Source of the DNA: Nocardia arthritidis
GTDB taxonomy: Bacteria; Actinomycetota; Actinomycetes; Mycobacteriales; Mycobacteriaceae
Direction of reading: 5' to 3'
Assembly (NCBI RefSeq): GCF_011801145.1
Contig: NZ_CP046172.1
Location: 8,246,001-8,310,000, forward strand
DNA length: 64,000 nucleotides
Both the position numbers and the translations under genes were made by a program. The notes under the pieces were generated by a model. That model saw only the letters and a list, made by a program, of their open reading frames with translations, did not search any database and was not told the origin of the DNA. Shown here one piece after another: positions 48,735 through 57,598 of the stretch. Positions within the stretch are counted from its first letter, which is position 1; every line of letters begins with the position of its first letter.

Positions 48735-48790
48735 GCCCTGTGTCGAAGTCCCATCCGGCGCATCCGGCCGGACTTCGACACAGGGCCTAG
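48731..48790. terminator. Long perfect hairpin between convergent genes
   Basis: Twenty-one-base arms (48731-48751 and 48770-48790) are perfectly complementary around an 18-base loop. The left arm includes the stop codon of the guanylyltransferase gene, so the hairpin begins inside the coding sequence. Six bases remain to the stop of the carboxylesterase on the other strand. No T-tract follows, which suits an intrinsic terminator of the actinobacterial U-less type acting both ways. Confidence 0.85.
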
Positions 48791-48796
48791 TCCGGA

Positions 48797-50371
48797 TCAG
48801 CTGAAGCCGACGGCCTGTTCGCCCCAGGCCGTGTGCATATCGCGGTCCGGGTTGTCGATGACGCGGTCGACTGTGTCGATGAGCATGGTGGTACGGGTGG
48901 CCGGGCGGTACGGCGGCCAGTGTTTCGAGCCGTCGAGCGCGGCGGGGACACCGTGGGTGGCGAAGGCCAACCAGCGCCGCATCATTCGGCCGGACACCTC
49001 CATGGCCACCTTGCGCCCGCCCAACCAGAAGGTCGGGTCGTGGTTGAAGGTGCCGAAATTGCCGAAGACATAAGGCAATTCGGTGGCGTGTCCGGCGCCG
49101 ACCCGGGCCGCGCGCAGCATCGGCGTCGCGTGGTCGAAGCGGTACATCCAGGTGGGCGAGTGGCGGGCGTGCGCGTCGGCGACCCAGTGCGACGGCATCC
49201 GGAACGCGGCGTCGGTCGACATCGCCAGTGCGCCCCTGGTCTTGTCGAGATCCGGGTAGGCGGAAGTGATTTCGGCGATCCGCTCATGCGGCAGATCGGG
49301 GTGGCCCGCCTCGATATCGCGCAGCATGGCGTTCACCGCGTCCGGCGTCACCGGCATGATCGGCGAGCGGAACAGCCGGAACAGCGAGGCCTCGTCCCGG
49401 TTGGTGCCGATGATCAGCGGCACCCGGTGCGAACGGCCGTGTTGGAAGCGGTCGATCGGATAGTCGGGCACCAGATCGCCGTCCACCACCGGCGCGGCGG
49501 CCAGCCTGCCCGGTTCGCGCAGCGGCACCTCGTCGAGCAGGATGCCCGCGGCGTCGGTGATGCGTTCGATCGGGCAGGTGAGCAGCTCATCGGTGCGTTC
49601 GGCGGGCAGCTCGAGCAGTTCCAGAAAGCGTTGCGCCACAACGGCTGCCCGCTCCCGGCCGAAGACGGTGGTGGCGGGCGGGCTCTGCGCGATCGCCCGG
49701 TGGAACAGGCCTGCGGCCTGCGGCGAGGTCAAAAGCGTTGTGACACAACCCGCTCCGGAGGATTCGCCGAATATGGTGACATTGCCCGGATCGCCGCCGA
49801 ACGCGGAGATGTTGTCGCGCACCCATTCCAGTGCCGCGAGCTGATCGTGCAGGCCCAGGTTCGGCACGAATTCCGGTCCGAGCGATGACAGGTCGAGAAA
49901 GCCGAGCGCGCCCAGCCGGTAGTTGACCCCGACCACCACGACATCACCGGCTTCGGCGAGCCTGCGCCCGTCGTAGATGCCCTGTGCCGCGGTGCCGAGG
50001 CAGTACGCGCCGCCGTGCAACCACACCAGCACCGGACGCGGCTCGCCGTCGCCCGTCGGCTCCGGCGACCAGACGTTCACCCACAGGCAGTCCTCGCCGA
50101 CCCGCAGCCCGGAGTCGAGCGGCACCATATTGCCGACGGTCTGCGGCGCGATATCGCCGAATTCGAGGCAGTCGCGGACACCGTCCCAGCCGACCGGCGG
50201 GCGCGGCCTGCGGAAGCGATGCGGGCCCGATGGCGGCGCGGCGTAGGGGATGCTGCGCCAGACCGCGACGCGGCCGTCCCATGAGCCGCGGACCTGTCCG
50301 TATATCGTTCGCGCGACGGGCGCGATCTCGCGCGTCTCCCAGGTCGGATCGAATTCGATCTGCGCACTCAT
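48797..50371 (-). CDS. Carboxylesterase, type B (lipase/esterase)
   Basis: The 524-residue enzyme has the alpha/beta-hydrolase elements of type B esterases: oxyanion hole HGG at 119-121, nucleophile Ser204 in FGESSGAG, the acid in GTNRDEASLF and the late histidine in VGAGHATELPYVFG. It hydrolyses an ester of unknown kind. There is no signal peptide. AGGAGG stands ten bases before the ATG at 50371; the open frame beyond this is rejected. It stands alone, ended by a long hairpin shared with the mannose gene. Confidence 0.94.
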   Translation of the reverse strand: MSAQIEFDPTWETREIAPVARTIYGQVRGSWDGRVAVWRSIPYAAPPSGPHRFRRPRPPVGWDGVRDCLEFGDIAPQTVGNMVPLDSGLRVGEDCLWVNVWSPEPTGDGEPRPVLVWLHGGAYCLGTAAQGIYDGRRLAEAGDVVVVGVNYRLGALGFLDLSSLGPEFVPNLGLHDQLAALEWVRDNISAFGGDPGNVTIFGESSGAGCVTTLLTSPQAAGLFHRAIAQSPPATTVFGRERAAVVAQRFLELLELPAERTDELLTCPIERITDAAGILLDEVPLREPGRLAAAPVVDGDLVPDYPIDRFQHGRSHRVPLIIGTNRDEASLFRLFRSPIMPVTPDAVNAMLRDIEAGHPDLPHERIAEITSAYPDLDKTRGALAMSTDAAFRMPSHWVADAHARHSPTWMYRFDHATPMLRAARVGAGHATELPYVFGNFGTFNHDPTFWLGGRKVAMEVSGRMMRRWLAFATHGVPAALDGSKHWPPYRPATRTTMLIDTVDRVIDNPDRDMHTAWGEQAVGFS

Positions 50372-50495
50372 ATCCCGCAACCCTCCTACCGACAGATCGT
50401 CGATGGCTGCCGGTTTGCTACTGGTCGGTGCGGTCATCGATGAGCTGTTCTTCGAGGGTACGTCCCTCGTGCAAGCCGGTGCCGAGCGATTTGCC

Positions 50496-50792
50496 TCAGT
50501 CGCCGGGTACAGCCTTGTCGGCGCGCCTGTCGGTGTGTCCGAGATCACGCTCCGGCGCGACCCGATCGCGCACCCGTTGCTTGAGCACCGCGATATCCGG
50601 AAAGCCGCCGTCGGCCTTGCGCTCCCACACCTGTTCGCCGTCGACGGTGATCCGGAACACACCGCCGGAGCCGGGAATCAGCGCCACCTCGCCGAGTTCG
50701 GTGCCGAAGGTGCTCAGCAGCTCCTGCGCCATCCAACCGGCGCGCAGCAGCCAGCGGCACTGGGTGCAGTATTCGATCGCGACACGTGGCAT
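50496..50792 (-). CDS. Rdx/SelT-SelW-SelH family thioredoxin-like protein
   Basis: The 98-residue product has the redox motif CTQC (Cys9, Cys12) right after the first strand MPRVAIEYC, as in SelW-like Rdx proteins, followed by WLLRAGWMAQELLSTF and GGVFRITVDGEQVWER. Members act as thiol oxidoreductases in an unknown path. The ATG at 50792 is preferred over a TTG. It is 15 bases downstream of the YchJ-like gene on the same strand. Confidence 0.92.
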   Translation of the reverse strand: MPRVAIEYCTQCRWLLRAGWMAQELLSTFGTELGEVALIPGSGGVFRITVDGEQVWERKADGGFPDIAVLKQRVRDRVAPERDLGHTDRRADKAVPGD

Positions 50793-50807
50793 GGTCGGCA
50801 ACGCTAC

Positions 50808-51188
50808 CTATGCCTCGATCGCGCCGTCGAGATACGTCCACGCGCCGTCGACCCGAACGAAGCGGCTGGTCTCGTGGAGTTCGCCGCGCCCGCCGCCCGA
50901 GCGGTAGTGCGCGACGAATTCGACGGTGCCCGCGTCGTCGAAGGGGCCACCGCGTTCGGTGCGCACGATCTCGAGGAACAGCCAACGCTGACCCGGGTCC
51001 AGGGTGAGTTCGCGCGGGCGGGTCCGTGGATGCCAGGACCGCTTCAGATATTCGGCGTCACCGACCGCGAAAGCCGTGTAGCGCGAACGCATCAGCGCCT
51101 CGGCGGTCGGCGCGTCGCGCTCGCCCGCCAGGATCGGGCCGCAGCACTCGTCGAATCGCTCACCTCGTCGGCACGGACACATATCCAT
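50808..51188 (-). CDS. YchJ/UPF0225 family protein with SEC-C-type zinc motif
   Basis: The 126-residue protein begins MDMCPCRRGERFDECCGPILAG, a SEC-C-like metal site (Cys4, Cys6, Cys16, Cys17), then ALMRSRYTAFAVGDAEYLKRSWHP, the core of the YchJ family (NTF2-like fold). Function unknown. The chosen ATG precedes this motif; the 28 codons upstream are not conserved in character. Confidence 0.93.
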   Translation of the reverse strand: MDMCPCRRGERFDECCGPILAGERDAPTAEALMRSRYTAFAVGDAEYLKRSWHPRTRPRELTLDPGQRWLFLEIVRTERGGPFDDAGTVEFVAHYRSGGGRGELHETSRFVRVDGAWTYLDGAIEA

Positions 51189-51295
51189 ACCCCCATCCTC
51201 TCTCAGCAAACCCTCGGCTCCGATCCGGATGGCCTCGCACACCGAATCACGAAATGAACGTGCAGGTTCCAACCACCCCGTCGAAGGAGCCAGTC

Positions 51296-51400
51296 ATGAA
51301 GTTGCTCAATATCCTCAACATTCTCAGCACGGGGTCATCGGCCGCTGCCAGCGGTTTTTCCATGCTCAGCAGCATCATCAGCCTGTTGTCGATGTTCTGA
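51296..51400 (+). CDS. Small hydrophobic peptide (34 residues)
   Basis: The frame begins MKLLNILNILSTGSSAAASG and ends in IISLLSMF. Two leucine/isoleucine-rich helices flank a Ser-Ala-Gly hinge, without any charged residue after Lys2. AAGGAG lies six bases upstream of the ATG, a strong ribosome binding site. It resembles a membrane-active or secreted amphipathic peptide, but I recognise no family. Its 3' end overlaps the convergent gene by 23 bases. Confidence 0.55.
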   Translation: MKLLNILNILSTGSSAAASGFSMLSSIISLLSMF

Positions 51401-51860
51401 CGCCAGCCAGATCGGTTGCGATGCGGGCGGTTTGCTCACGCCAGCGGCGTAACTCGGTGACGCTCGGGGCGAGTTCGTAGTCATGGTGGTGGGCGGCCCG
51501 CGACAGGGCCGCCCACACCGTGGCCACCTGCGCGGCCGCCTCCGCACCCGCGAAGAAGCGCAGCGCCAGCAGTTGCGCGCGCATCGGGCAGCGCACCAGT
51601 TCGGGAGCTACCCGCAGCCACAGCTCGTCGACCGCCTGTTCCAGCGCGAGCCGCAGAATCCACGCGGTGGCGCGCGACCACAGGCCGCCCGCATCGGTCA
51701 CCGTGCCGGCGAGCAGCCGGTCCACCGCATCGAGCCGCGCGCCGACCGACGGGCGCTCGGCCAACTCCCGCTCGAGTTCGCGGCGCGCCGAAATTTGTTG
51801 GCGACGACCATCTTTCGGCTTGCGACGCCGACCGTCCCCGCGTCTTCGGTCCTCCGTCAT
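51378..51860 (-). CDS. Partner protein of the zinc-hook ATPase, unknown family
   Basis: The 160-residue product starts with a very basic tail (MTEDRRRGDGRRRKPKDGRR) and continues as a helical domain with a conserved-looking core TAWILRLALEQAVDELWLRVAPELVRCPMRAQLLALRFF and AHHHDYELAPSVTELRRW. The core resembles small helical proteins found beside ATPases, but I cannot name a family. The ATG overlaps the ATPase stop (ATGA), so the two are made together and probably act together. Confidence 0.75.
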   Translation of the reverse strand: MTEDRRRGDGRRRKPKDGRRQQISARRELERELAERPSVGARLDAVDRLLAGTVTDAGGLWSRATAWILRLALEQAVDELWLRVAPELVRCPMRAQLLALRFFAGAEAAAQVATVWAALSRAAHHHDYELAPSVTELRRWREQTARIATDLAGVRTSTTG

Positions 51861-54298
51861 TTTGCCAACCAGGCCACGAATTTCTCGGTGTCGGCGATCA
51901 GATCCCGCATACCGCGCCCGATCGGCACGTGCGCACCGGCGGTGGCATCGCGCAGCGCGTCGACCACCCAGCGGCCCTCACGCGCGGCGAGATGCTTGTT
52001 CAAATCGTCGACCCGCGCGCCGACGCCCATCACCGCGAGCGCGACCATGGCACGGGTGGTCTGCGCCGCCTCGATATGCCGTTCGACCGCGCGGTGATCC
52101 ATCCCGCCGGACAACAGATTTCGGCGTGCCCTGGCCAGACTGGCCGCCTCGACGGCGGAGCGGCAACAGGTGGCGACGAGTTCGTCGGCGATCCTCGGCG
52201 GGAGCTGCGGGGTGCGGACCAGTGAGCGGGCGTCGTCCAGATAGCGGCGCACCGGATCACTGGATACCCGCACCTCAACGACCGAACGCTCGCGCCGCTG
52301 CACCTCCAGCACCGTCGCGTCCAACTGCATCCGGCGCACCGCCTCGGCCAGGCGCTCGTCGTGGGTGAACACCACCACCTGTCGGGTCCACGCCACCGTC
52401 GCGAGCACCCTGGCCAGGCCGTCGACCTTCGCCGGATCCATTGCCTGCACCGGATCGTCGATCATGACGAACCGGAACGGGCTCTCCTCGACGGTGGCCC
52501 GCGGCAGGAACAGCGAGAGCCCGAGCGCGTGCAGTTCGCCCTGGCTCATCACGCCCAGCGCGGCGCCGTCCACCTCGTCGACGGTGACGTCGAGCAGTAC
52601 CCGGCGCGCGGTTCCGGCGTTGCCCTGCAAGCGAATAGCGCCGAGTTCGACATTGCTCTGCTGCCGCAGCGTATGCCAGACCCAGCGGGCGGTGGTCTCC
52701 AGCGGCGCCATCCGCTCGCCGCGCAGACCGGCCGTCGCGGCCTTGAGCCAATCCTCGGCGCGGCGCACGGTGCGCAGCTCGCCCGCGTTGACGGCCACCG
52801 CGCGCGCCCCGTCCAGCCAGGTCACCAGGCGTGGCACCAGCGGCGACCACACCTCGTCCAGCCGGTCCAGCTCCTTGCGGGTGCCCTGCTGCAGCAGGTC
52901 GAGTTCGTCGACGAGGCGGGCGTGCGCCTGCCGCAGGCGCTCGGGCAGGTCGGGGGTGTAGTCGGCGCTGGTGAGCGCGGCCCATTCGGTCCAGGCCCGG
53001 CGCACCGCGTCGGTGTCGACGGTCGGCGGGTTGGCCGGATCGAAATCCAGTTCCGGCGGAACGTGATTGGGCAGTGCGCGGGCGGCGCGCACCGCGCGGT
53101 CCAGTTCGTCGCGCGCGGCGCGCAGGGTCTGCACGCGGGTGCTCAAAGCCGCTATGGCGGCGTCGGTTTCGCGGGCCCACGCATGGTCCAGGGTGCGTGC
53201 GCCGCATACCGGGCATGCGCAATCCCCCACCACCGCAACATGTTCCCGAGCCTGCCTGAGCAATTCCAGCACCCGCAGGTCGGCTTCGGCGCTCGCGGTG
53301 GAGTCGCGGGCGATCACCTTGCCGTACTGCTCGATTCGCTCCGCGACCGCGTCCACCTCGGCCCCGCTCGGCAGCGCGAGCCGGACGATGGCGCGCAGTC
53401 CGGCGGATCCGACGGGATCGTCCGCGCCGCCGTGCATTTCGCGATGGATGGCGGACAGATCGGGTTGCGCCGGGCGCAGCAGCGCGGCCATCCGCACCGC
53501 GCGGTCGTCGGCCACCGCACCGAGCACGTCGAGCAGTTCCAGTCGTTCCTGACGCGAATCACGTACCGCGCGTTCCAATTCCAGGCGGCGGGCGCGAATC
53601 CGCTCCTGCGCCGCCGTCAGCTCGTCGAGGCCGAGCAGCTGATGCAGTGCGTCGAACAGATCGCTCGGCTTACCATCGACCAGCGCGCCCAATTCGCTGT
53701 AGGACAGGAACGGCCGGTACAGCTCGAGCCGGGTGGCCCAGCGGTCCACCGCGAACGCGGTCGGCGCGGCGGGCGGGCGCTGTTCGGTCCAGTGCGCATC
53801 GGTCAGGTCGGCGTCGGGCCGCCACTCCTTGGCGATGGTCAGCCGCGGCGCCGGGCCGGTGGCGAGCAGTTCCAGTTCGATCCGGGTGGCATCGCCGTCG
53901 TGCAGGTTGCGCCAGCCCTCCCGCCATGCGGCGGAGCGGCCGTCCCAGCGGCGGTTCCCACCGGTCAGCGCGAGTTCGGCGGCTTCGGCGAAACTGGATT
54001 TGCCGCTGCCGTTGCGGCCGACCACCAGCGTCAGGCCCGGGCCCGGATTCAACCGCAGCGTCGCCTCCCGGCCGATGCCGCGGAAGCCGCGCACCCGGAT
54101 CGCCTCCAGGAAAATTCCGGTGCCATCGAATTCCGTTGTCTGATCGCCTGACTCGGCGCCGCCGAGCGCGCGCAGCACGGCCTTCGCGACCTCCGCGGTG
54201 ACACTCGGATCGTCCGCGAGCCGCCGGGCCACCACCTCGGTCAAACGTTGCGTACCCACGCCTTGAATATCCTCGGTGGCCCGTGCGTCCGTGCGCAT
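51857..54298 (-). CDS. Zinc-hook-like AAA/ABC-type ATPase (Rad50/SMC-related)
   Basis: From the ATG at 54298 (GGGGG upstream) the protein has 813 residues. After a short helical N-domain comes an ABC ATPase half with Walker A GRNGSGKS at 94-101, then coiled-coil-prone helices, a central CxCPxC (Cys360, Cys362, Cys365) like a zinc hook, more helices, and the second half with signature MSQGELHALGLSLFLPRA (584-601), Walker B VMIDDP (611-616) and H-loop FTHDE (644-648). This is the build of DNA-end or repair ATPases and of several antiphage ATPases. The exact family is unknown to me. Confidence 0.85.
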   Translation of the reverse strand: MRTDARATEDIQGVGTQRLTEVVARRLADDPSVTAEVAKAVLRALGGAESGDQTTEFDGTGIFLEAIRVRGFRGIGREATLRLNPGPGLTLVVGRNGSGKSSFAEAAELALTGGNRRWDGRSAAWREGWRNLHDGDATRIELELLATGPAPRLTIAKEWRPDADLTDAHWTEQRPPAAPTAFAVDRWATRLELYRPFLSYSELGALVDGKPSDLFDALHQLLGLDELTAAQERIRARRLELERAVRDSRQERLELLDVLGAVADDRAVRMAALLRPAQPDLSAIHREMHGGADDPVGSAGLRAIVRLALPSGAEVDAVAERIEQYGKVIARDSTASAEADLRVLELLRQAREHVAVVGDCACPVCGARTLDHAWARETDAAIAALSTRVQTLRAARDELDRAVRAARALPNHVPPELDFDPANPPTVDTDAVRRAWTEWAALTSADYTPDLPERLRQAHARLVDELDLLQQGTRKELDRLDEVWSPLVPRLVTWLDGARAVAVNAGELRTVRRAEDWLKAATAGLRGERMAPLETTARWVWHTLRQQSNVELGAIRLQGNAGTARRVLLDVTVDEVDGAALGVMSQGELHALGLSLFLPRATVEESPFRFVMIDDPVQAMDPAKVDGLARVLATVAWTRQVVVFTHDERLAEAVRRMQLDATVLEVQRRERSVVEVRVSSDPVRRYLDDARSLVRTPQLPPRIADELVATCCRSAVEAASLARARRNLLSGGMDHRAVERHIEAAQTTRAMVALAVMGVGARVDDLNKHLAAREGRWVVDALRDATAGAHVPIGRGMRDLIADTEKFVAWLAK

Positions 54299-54712
54299 CA
54301 GCGAACCCCCTACAGCGGCCGACCGCAGCACGTCCTCCAGCCCCCGTACGCGGTGTAGTTTGTCGAAAGCTGTGCGAAACGCTACCCGATCGCGTCGGAT
54401 TCGCCCACTTGCCCGCCGAAGCTGCCCGCGGGGATGGTATTTGGCCATCGAGCGACCGGGGGCCGCGCTCGATGTCCACCCCTCGCCAACCCCGGCGGGC
54501 AGTTCGTTGGTGTAACACCCGATCCGGGTGGCTCGGACGAGCCGAACAGGACAGAATGCCAGAATTGGAAGCCTCACCGCAAGATGCTTCGGTCATCGAA
54601 TCCGGCGTCCGCGCAGCGATTTCCGCGCGAAAGCCCGGGCTAGCACGGAGGATGTCAGTGGCCCGGGGTAGAAATTCGGCAACGGGAATTTCGGAGAGCG
54701 GAGAGCGAGCGG
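54299..54712. other. Divergent region between the ATPase pair and the SWIM-MoxR operon
   Basis: The 414 bases hold promoters of both operons and no gene I can support. The ATPase frame stays open to 54577, so a longer form (ATG at 54448) is possible, though it lacks a ribosome binding site. GGAGAG lies about 15 bases before the SWIM gene's ATG. I see no clear operator. Confidence 0.4.
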
Positions 54713-57598
54713 ATGGCAGAGCGATGGACCGTCGCCGGGGTCGAGGCGCTCGCCCCCGATGCGAGCTCGGTATCCGCCGCCAGAAAGCTCGCGGGCCGCT
54801 GGCGGGACACCGGATGTGGCGACGGTGCGCTGTGGGGGCTGTGCCGCGGCAGCGGTGCCGAACCGTATCGAACCGTCGTCGACCTGTCGGGGCCCGCGTA
54901 CAAGTGCACCTGCCCGAGCCGGAAAATCCCGTGTAAGCACGCGCTTTCGCTGTTGTTCGACTGGGCGGAGGGGAAGGTCGGCACGGCGGGCGAGCCGCCG
55001 GGTTTCGCGGCCGAATGGCTGGCCGCGCGGGCGGCCAAGGCGGCGGCGGGCACGGAAACCGTTGCGCGCACCGCGAATCCGGCGACGGCGGCGCAGCGGC
55101 GGGTGCGGGTCGGCGCGGGTCTGGAGGAGCTGGATATCTGGCTCGGCGATCAGGTGCGCACCGGACTCGGACAAACCGACCGTTCTTTCCAAGCCTTCGA
55201 GGCGATCGCCGCACGCATGGTCGACGCGCAGGCGCCGGGCATCGCCTCGGCGCTGCGCCAACTGCCCGCGACCGCGATGACCAGGGCCGAATGGCCGGAA
55301 CTCATGCTGCGCGAATTCGCCAGACTGCATCTGCTCGCCGCCGCGCACCGGCGGCTCGACGAGCTGGATCCCGCGCTACAGGCCAGCGTGCGCGGCCATA
55401 TCGGCTATCCGACGCATGCGGAGACGGTGCGCGACGAACCCCCGGTGCGCGACCACTGGCAGGTGCTCGGCCGCCGGGTCACCGAGGAGGACCGGCTCTA
55501 CACCCGCCGAATCTGGTTGTACGGCCGCCGGACTCGGCGCTGGGCGCTGCTGGTCGACCATTCGTTCGGCACGCCGAACTTCGCCGCCGAGGTACCCGTC
55601 CCCGGACTGCTCGCCGACGCCGACGTGCACTTCTATCCGGGCGCGGCGCCGCTGCGGGCGCTGTGGGGCACCGGTCATGCCGCGGCTCAACCGTTCACCA
55701 CCCTGCCGGTCGACGACGGTTCCATCGCGGCCGCGCTGACCGAGCACGCCCGGGCGCTCGGCGCCGATCCGTGGCTGCGGTCCTGGCCGGTGCTGCTCAC
55801 CGCGGTTACTCCCGTGCGACACGAAAACACTTGGTACGTAGCCGAATCCGATGGCACAGCGCTGCCGCTCGCGGTACTCGACGAGCCGTGGCGGTTGCTC
55901 GGCATCGCGGGCGGATATCCGGTGACGCTGGCGGGTGAGTGGACCGCCGACGGTCTGGCGCCGATCTCGGTATTCACCGCAGGCGAAGTGATCGTGCTGG
56001 ACCGGACCGATCCGGTGGGCAGGACCATCCCGAATCCGGCTGCGGCCCAAGGCCTTACCGCTGCGGCCCTGACTTCGGCCGCGCTGCTCGGCACCGCACG
56101 CCGCAACGTGGACGCCGGCCAACTGGCCGCACCGGTGGCCGAGGCCGCCGCCGGACTCACCGCGGACCCGGCACTGCGGCTGCTCGAAACCGCCGCGCTC
56201 GACGGGCTTTTCGCGCGCGGCGGGATATCCACCCGCAGCACGCCGATCCCGGAACCCGCGGCCGAGGACCACCGGCGCAGGCTGCCCGACGATGCCGCCG
56301 CCCGGCTCGGGAACATGCTGCGGGACCGATCACCGTTCCTGCCGGAATGGTTCGCGGCCGCCGAGCCGTACGACTATCGCGCACCCGACGAATTATGCGG
56401 CCAACTGCTCGAATACGCGCGCACCAGCGCGGATTCGCGCGAGCCGCTGCTGCGGCTGGCGGGCGAACGCGGGCGCTGGCTGGCCGCACAGCATCCGGAA
56501 TGGCGAACTCTGCTGCGCCCCGAAACACCATCCGACGAAATCTGGCGGTTCGGCCAGCCGCCCGAGCGCATCTCCTGGCTGACGCGCCTGCGGGCCGCCG
56601 AACCCGAATCCGCGCTCGCCGTGCTGACCGAGGCATGGCCGAAGGAATCCGGACCGGTGAAGGCGGAACTGCTCGCCGTACTGGCCGAAGGCATCTCGGC
56701 CGCCGACGAACCGCTGCTGGAGACCGCGCTCGACGACCGGCGCGCCGACGTCCGCCGCACCGCGGCCGGATTACTTGCGCTGCTACCGGATTCGGCGTTC
56801 GCCCGCCGGATGGTCGAGCGGGCGCTGGCCTGGGTGCCGAGCCCGCACGAGCACCGAATCGCCATCGTTGCGCACCGGCTCGGCGCGGAGCACCGGCTCA
56901 CGGTCGAACTGCCCGACACCCTCGACGACGCCGCCCGCCGCGACGGAATCCACGACCGCCCGGTCGAATTCGCCTACCGCTGGGACGGCGCACCCGATCC
57001 CGCCGCGGGCTGGCTGCGGCAGCTGATGGCGGCGACGCCGCTGCGGCACTGGCGGCAGGTCTTCGGCGGTCCGCGCGAGGCCGTCACCGCGAAGATGCCC
57101 AACCGATTCCGCCAACCGATACTCGATGGCTGGGTGGATGCCGCACTCTCCCAACAGGATTCGGCTTGGGCAGGTGCGCTCTTCGACGCCGGTGTCCCCT
57201 CCGATATGGCGATGCTGCGCCGCCGCGAACTCTTCGCGCTGCTGCCCGCCGCGGACCGGACCCAGCGCCTGCTCCGGCTGGACGGCTCATGGCTGTCGGA
57301 GCTGGAGGCGCTGCTGCCCGCGATGGGCCATCCCTGGCCGGATCCGCTTGCGCAGCACCTGATCCTGCTGCTGTTCGAGCGGGCGCGGGCCGCGGCGCGC
57401 AGGCCGGGCGCCTACGGCGCCGGACCGGCCGCGCACCGCTCGCTGCTCGCCGCCGCGGCCGTCCACTTCCCGTTCACCGCCGCGAGCGCGGTCGCCGTCG
57501 TGGCCCGCCGCTGCGCGGACGACAGCTGGCAGCGCGCCTTCGACCAGCTCGCCACCGCCATCAACCAACGCTCAGTGATGCTCGAGGAGTTGCGATGA
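54713..57598 (+). CDS. SWIM zinc-finger protein with HEAT-like DUF5691 region
   Basis: The 961-residue protein has a SWIM finger near its N-terminus (CTCPSRKIPCKH, Cys65, Cys67, Cys74, His76), which binds DNA, RNA or protein. Residues about 470-950 are helical repeats of the DUF5691 type (SALAVLTEAWPKESGPVKAELLAVLAEG..., RADVRRTAAGLLALL). In many genomes these two parts are separate genes; here they are one chain. It is the first gene of the operon and overlaps the MoxR ATPase gene by four bases. It probably supplies substrate recognition or scaffold to the MoxR-VWA machine. Confidence 0.85.
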   Translation: MAERWTVAGVEALAPDASSVSAARKLAGRWRDTGCGDGALWGLCRGSGAEPYRTVVDLSGPAYKCTCPSRKIPCKHALSLLFDWAEGKVGTAGEPPGFAAEWLAARAAKAAAGTETVARTANPATAAQRRVRVGAGLEELDIWLGDQVRTGLGQTDRSFQAFEAIAARMVDAQAPGIASALRQLPATAMTRAEWPELMLREFARLHLLAAAHRRLDELDPALQASVRGHIGYPTHAETVRDEPPVRDHWQVLGRRVTEEDRLYTRRIWLYGRRTRRWALLVDHSFGTPNFAAEVPVPGLLADADVHFYPGAAPLRALWGTGHAAAQPFTTLPVDDGSIAAALTEHARALGADPWLRSWPVLLTAVTPVRHENTWYVAESDGTALPLAVLDEPWRLLGIAGGYPVTLAGEWTADGLAPISVFTAGEVIVLDRTDPVGRTIPNPAAAQGLTAAALTSAALLGTARRNVDAGQLAAPVAEAAAGLTADPALRLLETAALDGLFARGGISTRSTPIPEPAAEDHRRRLPDDAAARLGNMLRDRSPFLPEWFAAAEPYDYRAPDELCGQLLEYARTSADSREPLLRLAGERGRWLAAQHPEWRTLLRPETPSDEIWRFGQPPERISWLTRLRAAEPESALAVLTEAWPKESGPVKAELLAVLAEGISAADEPLLETALDDRRADVRRTAAGLLALLPDSAFARRMVERALAWVPSPHEHRIAIVAHRLGAEHRLTVELPDTLDDAARRDGIHDRPVEFAYRWDGAPDPAAGWLRQLMAATPLRHWRQVFGGPREAVTAKMPNRFRQPILDGWVDAALSQQDSAWAGALFDAGVPSDMAMLRRRELFALLPAADRTQRLLRLDGSWLSELEALLPAMGHPWPDPLAQHLILLLFERARAAARRPGAYGAGPAAHRSLLAAAAVHFPFTAASAVAVVARRCADDSWQRAFDQLATAINQRSVMLEELR

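Noticed and set aside
50372..50662. N-terminal extension of the carboxylesterase to 621 residues
   Set aside because: It overlaps the Rdx-family gene region in another frame and lies upstream of a strong AGGAGG-ATG start.
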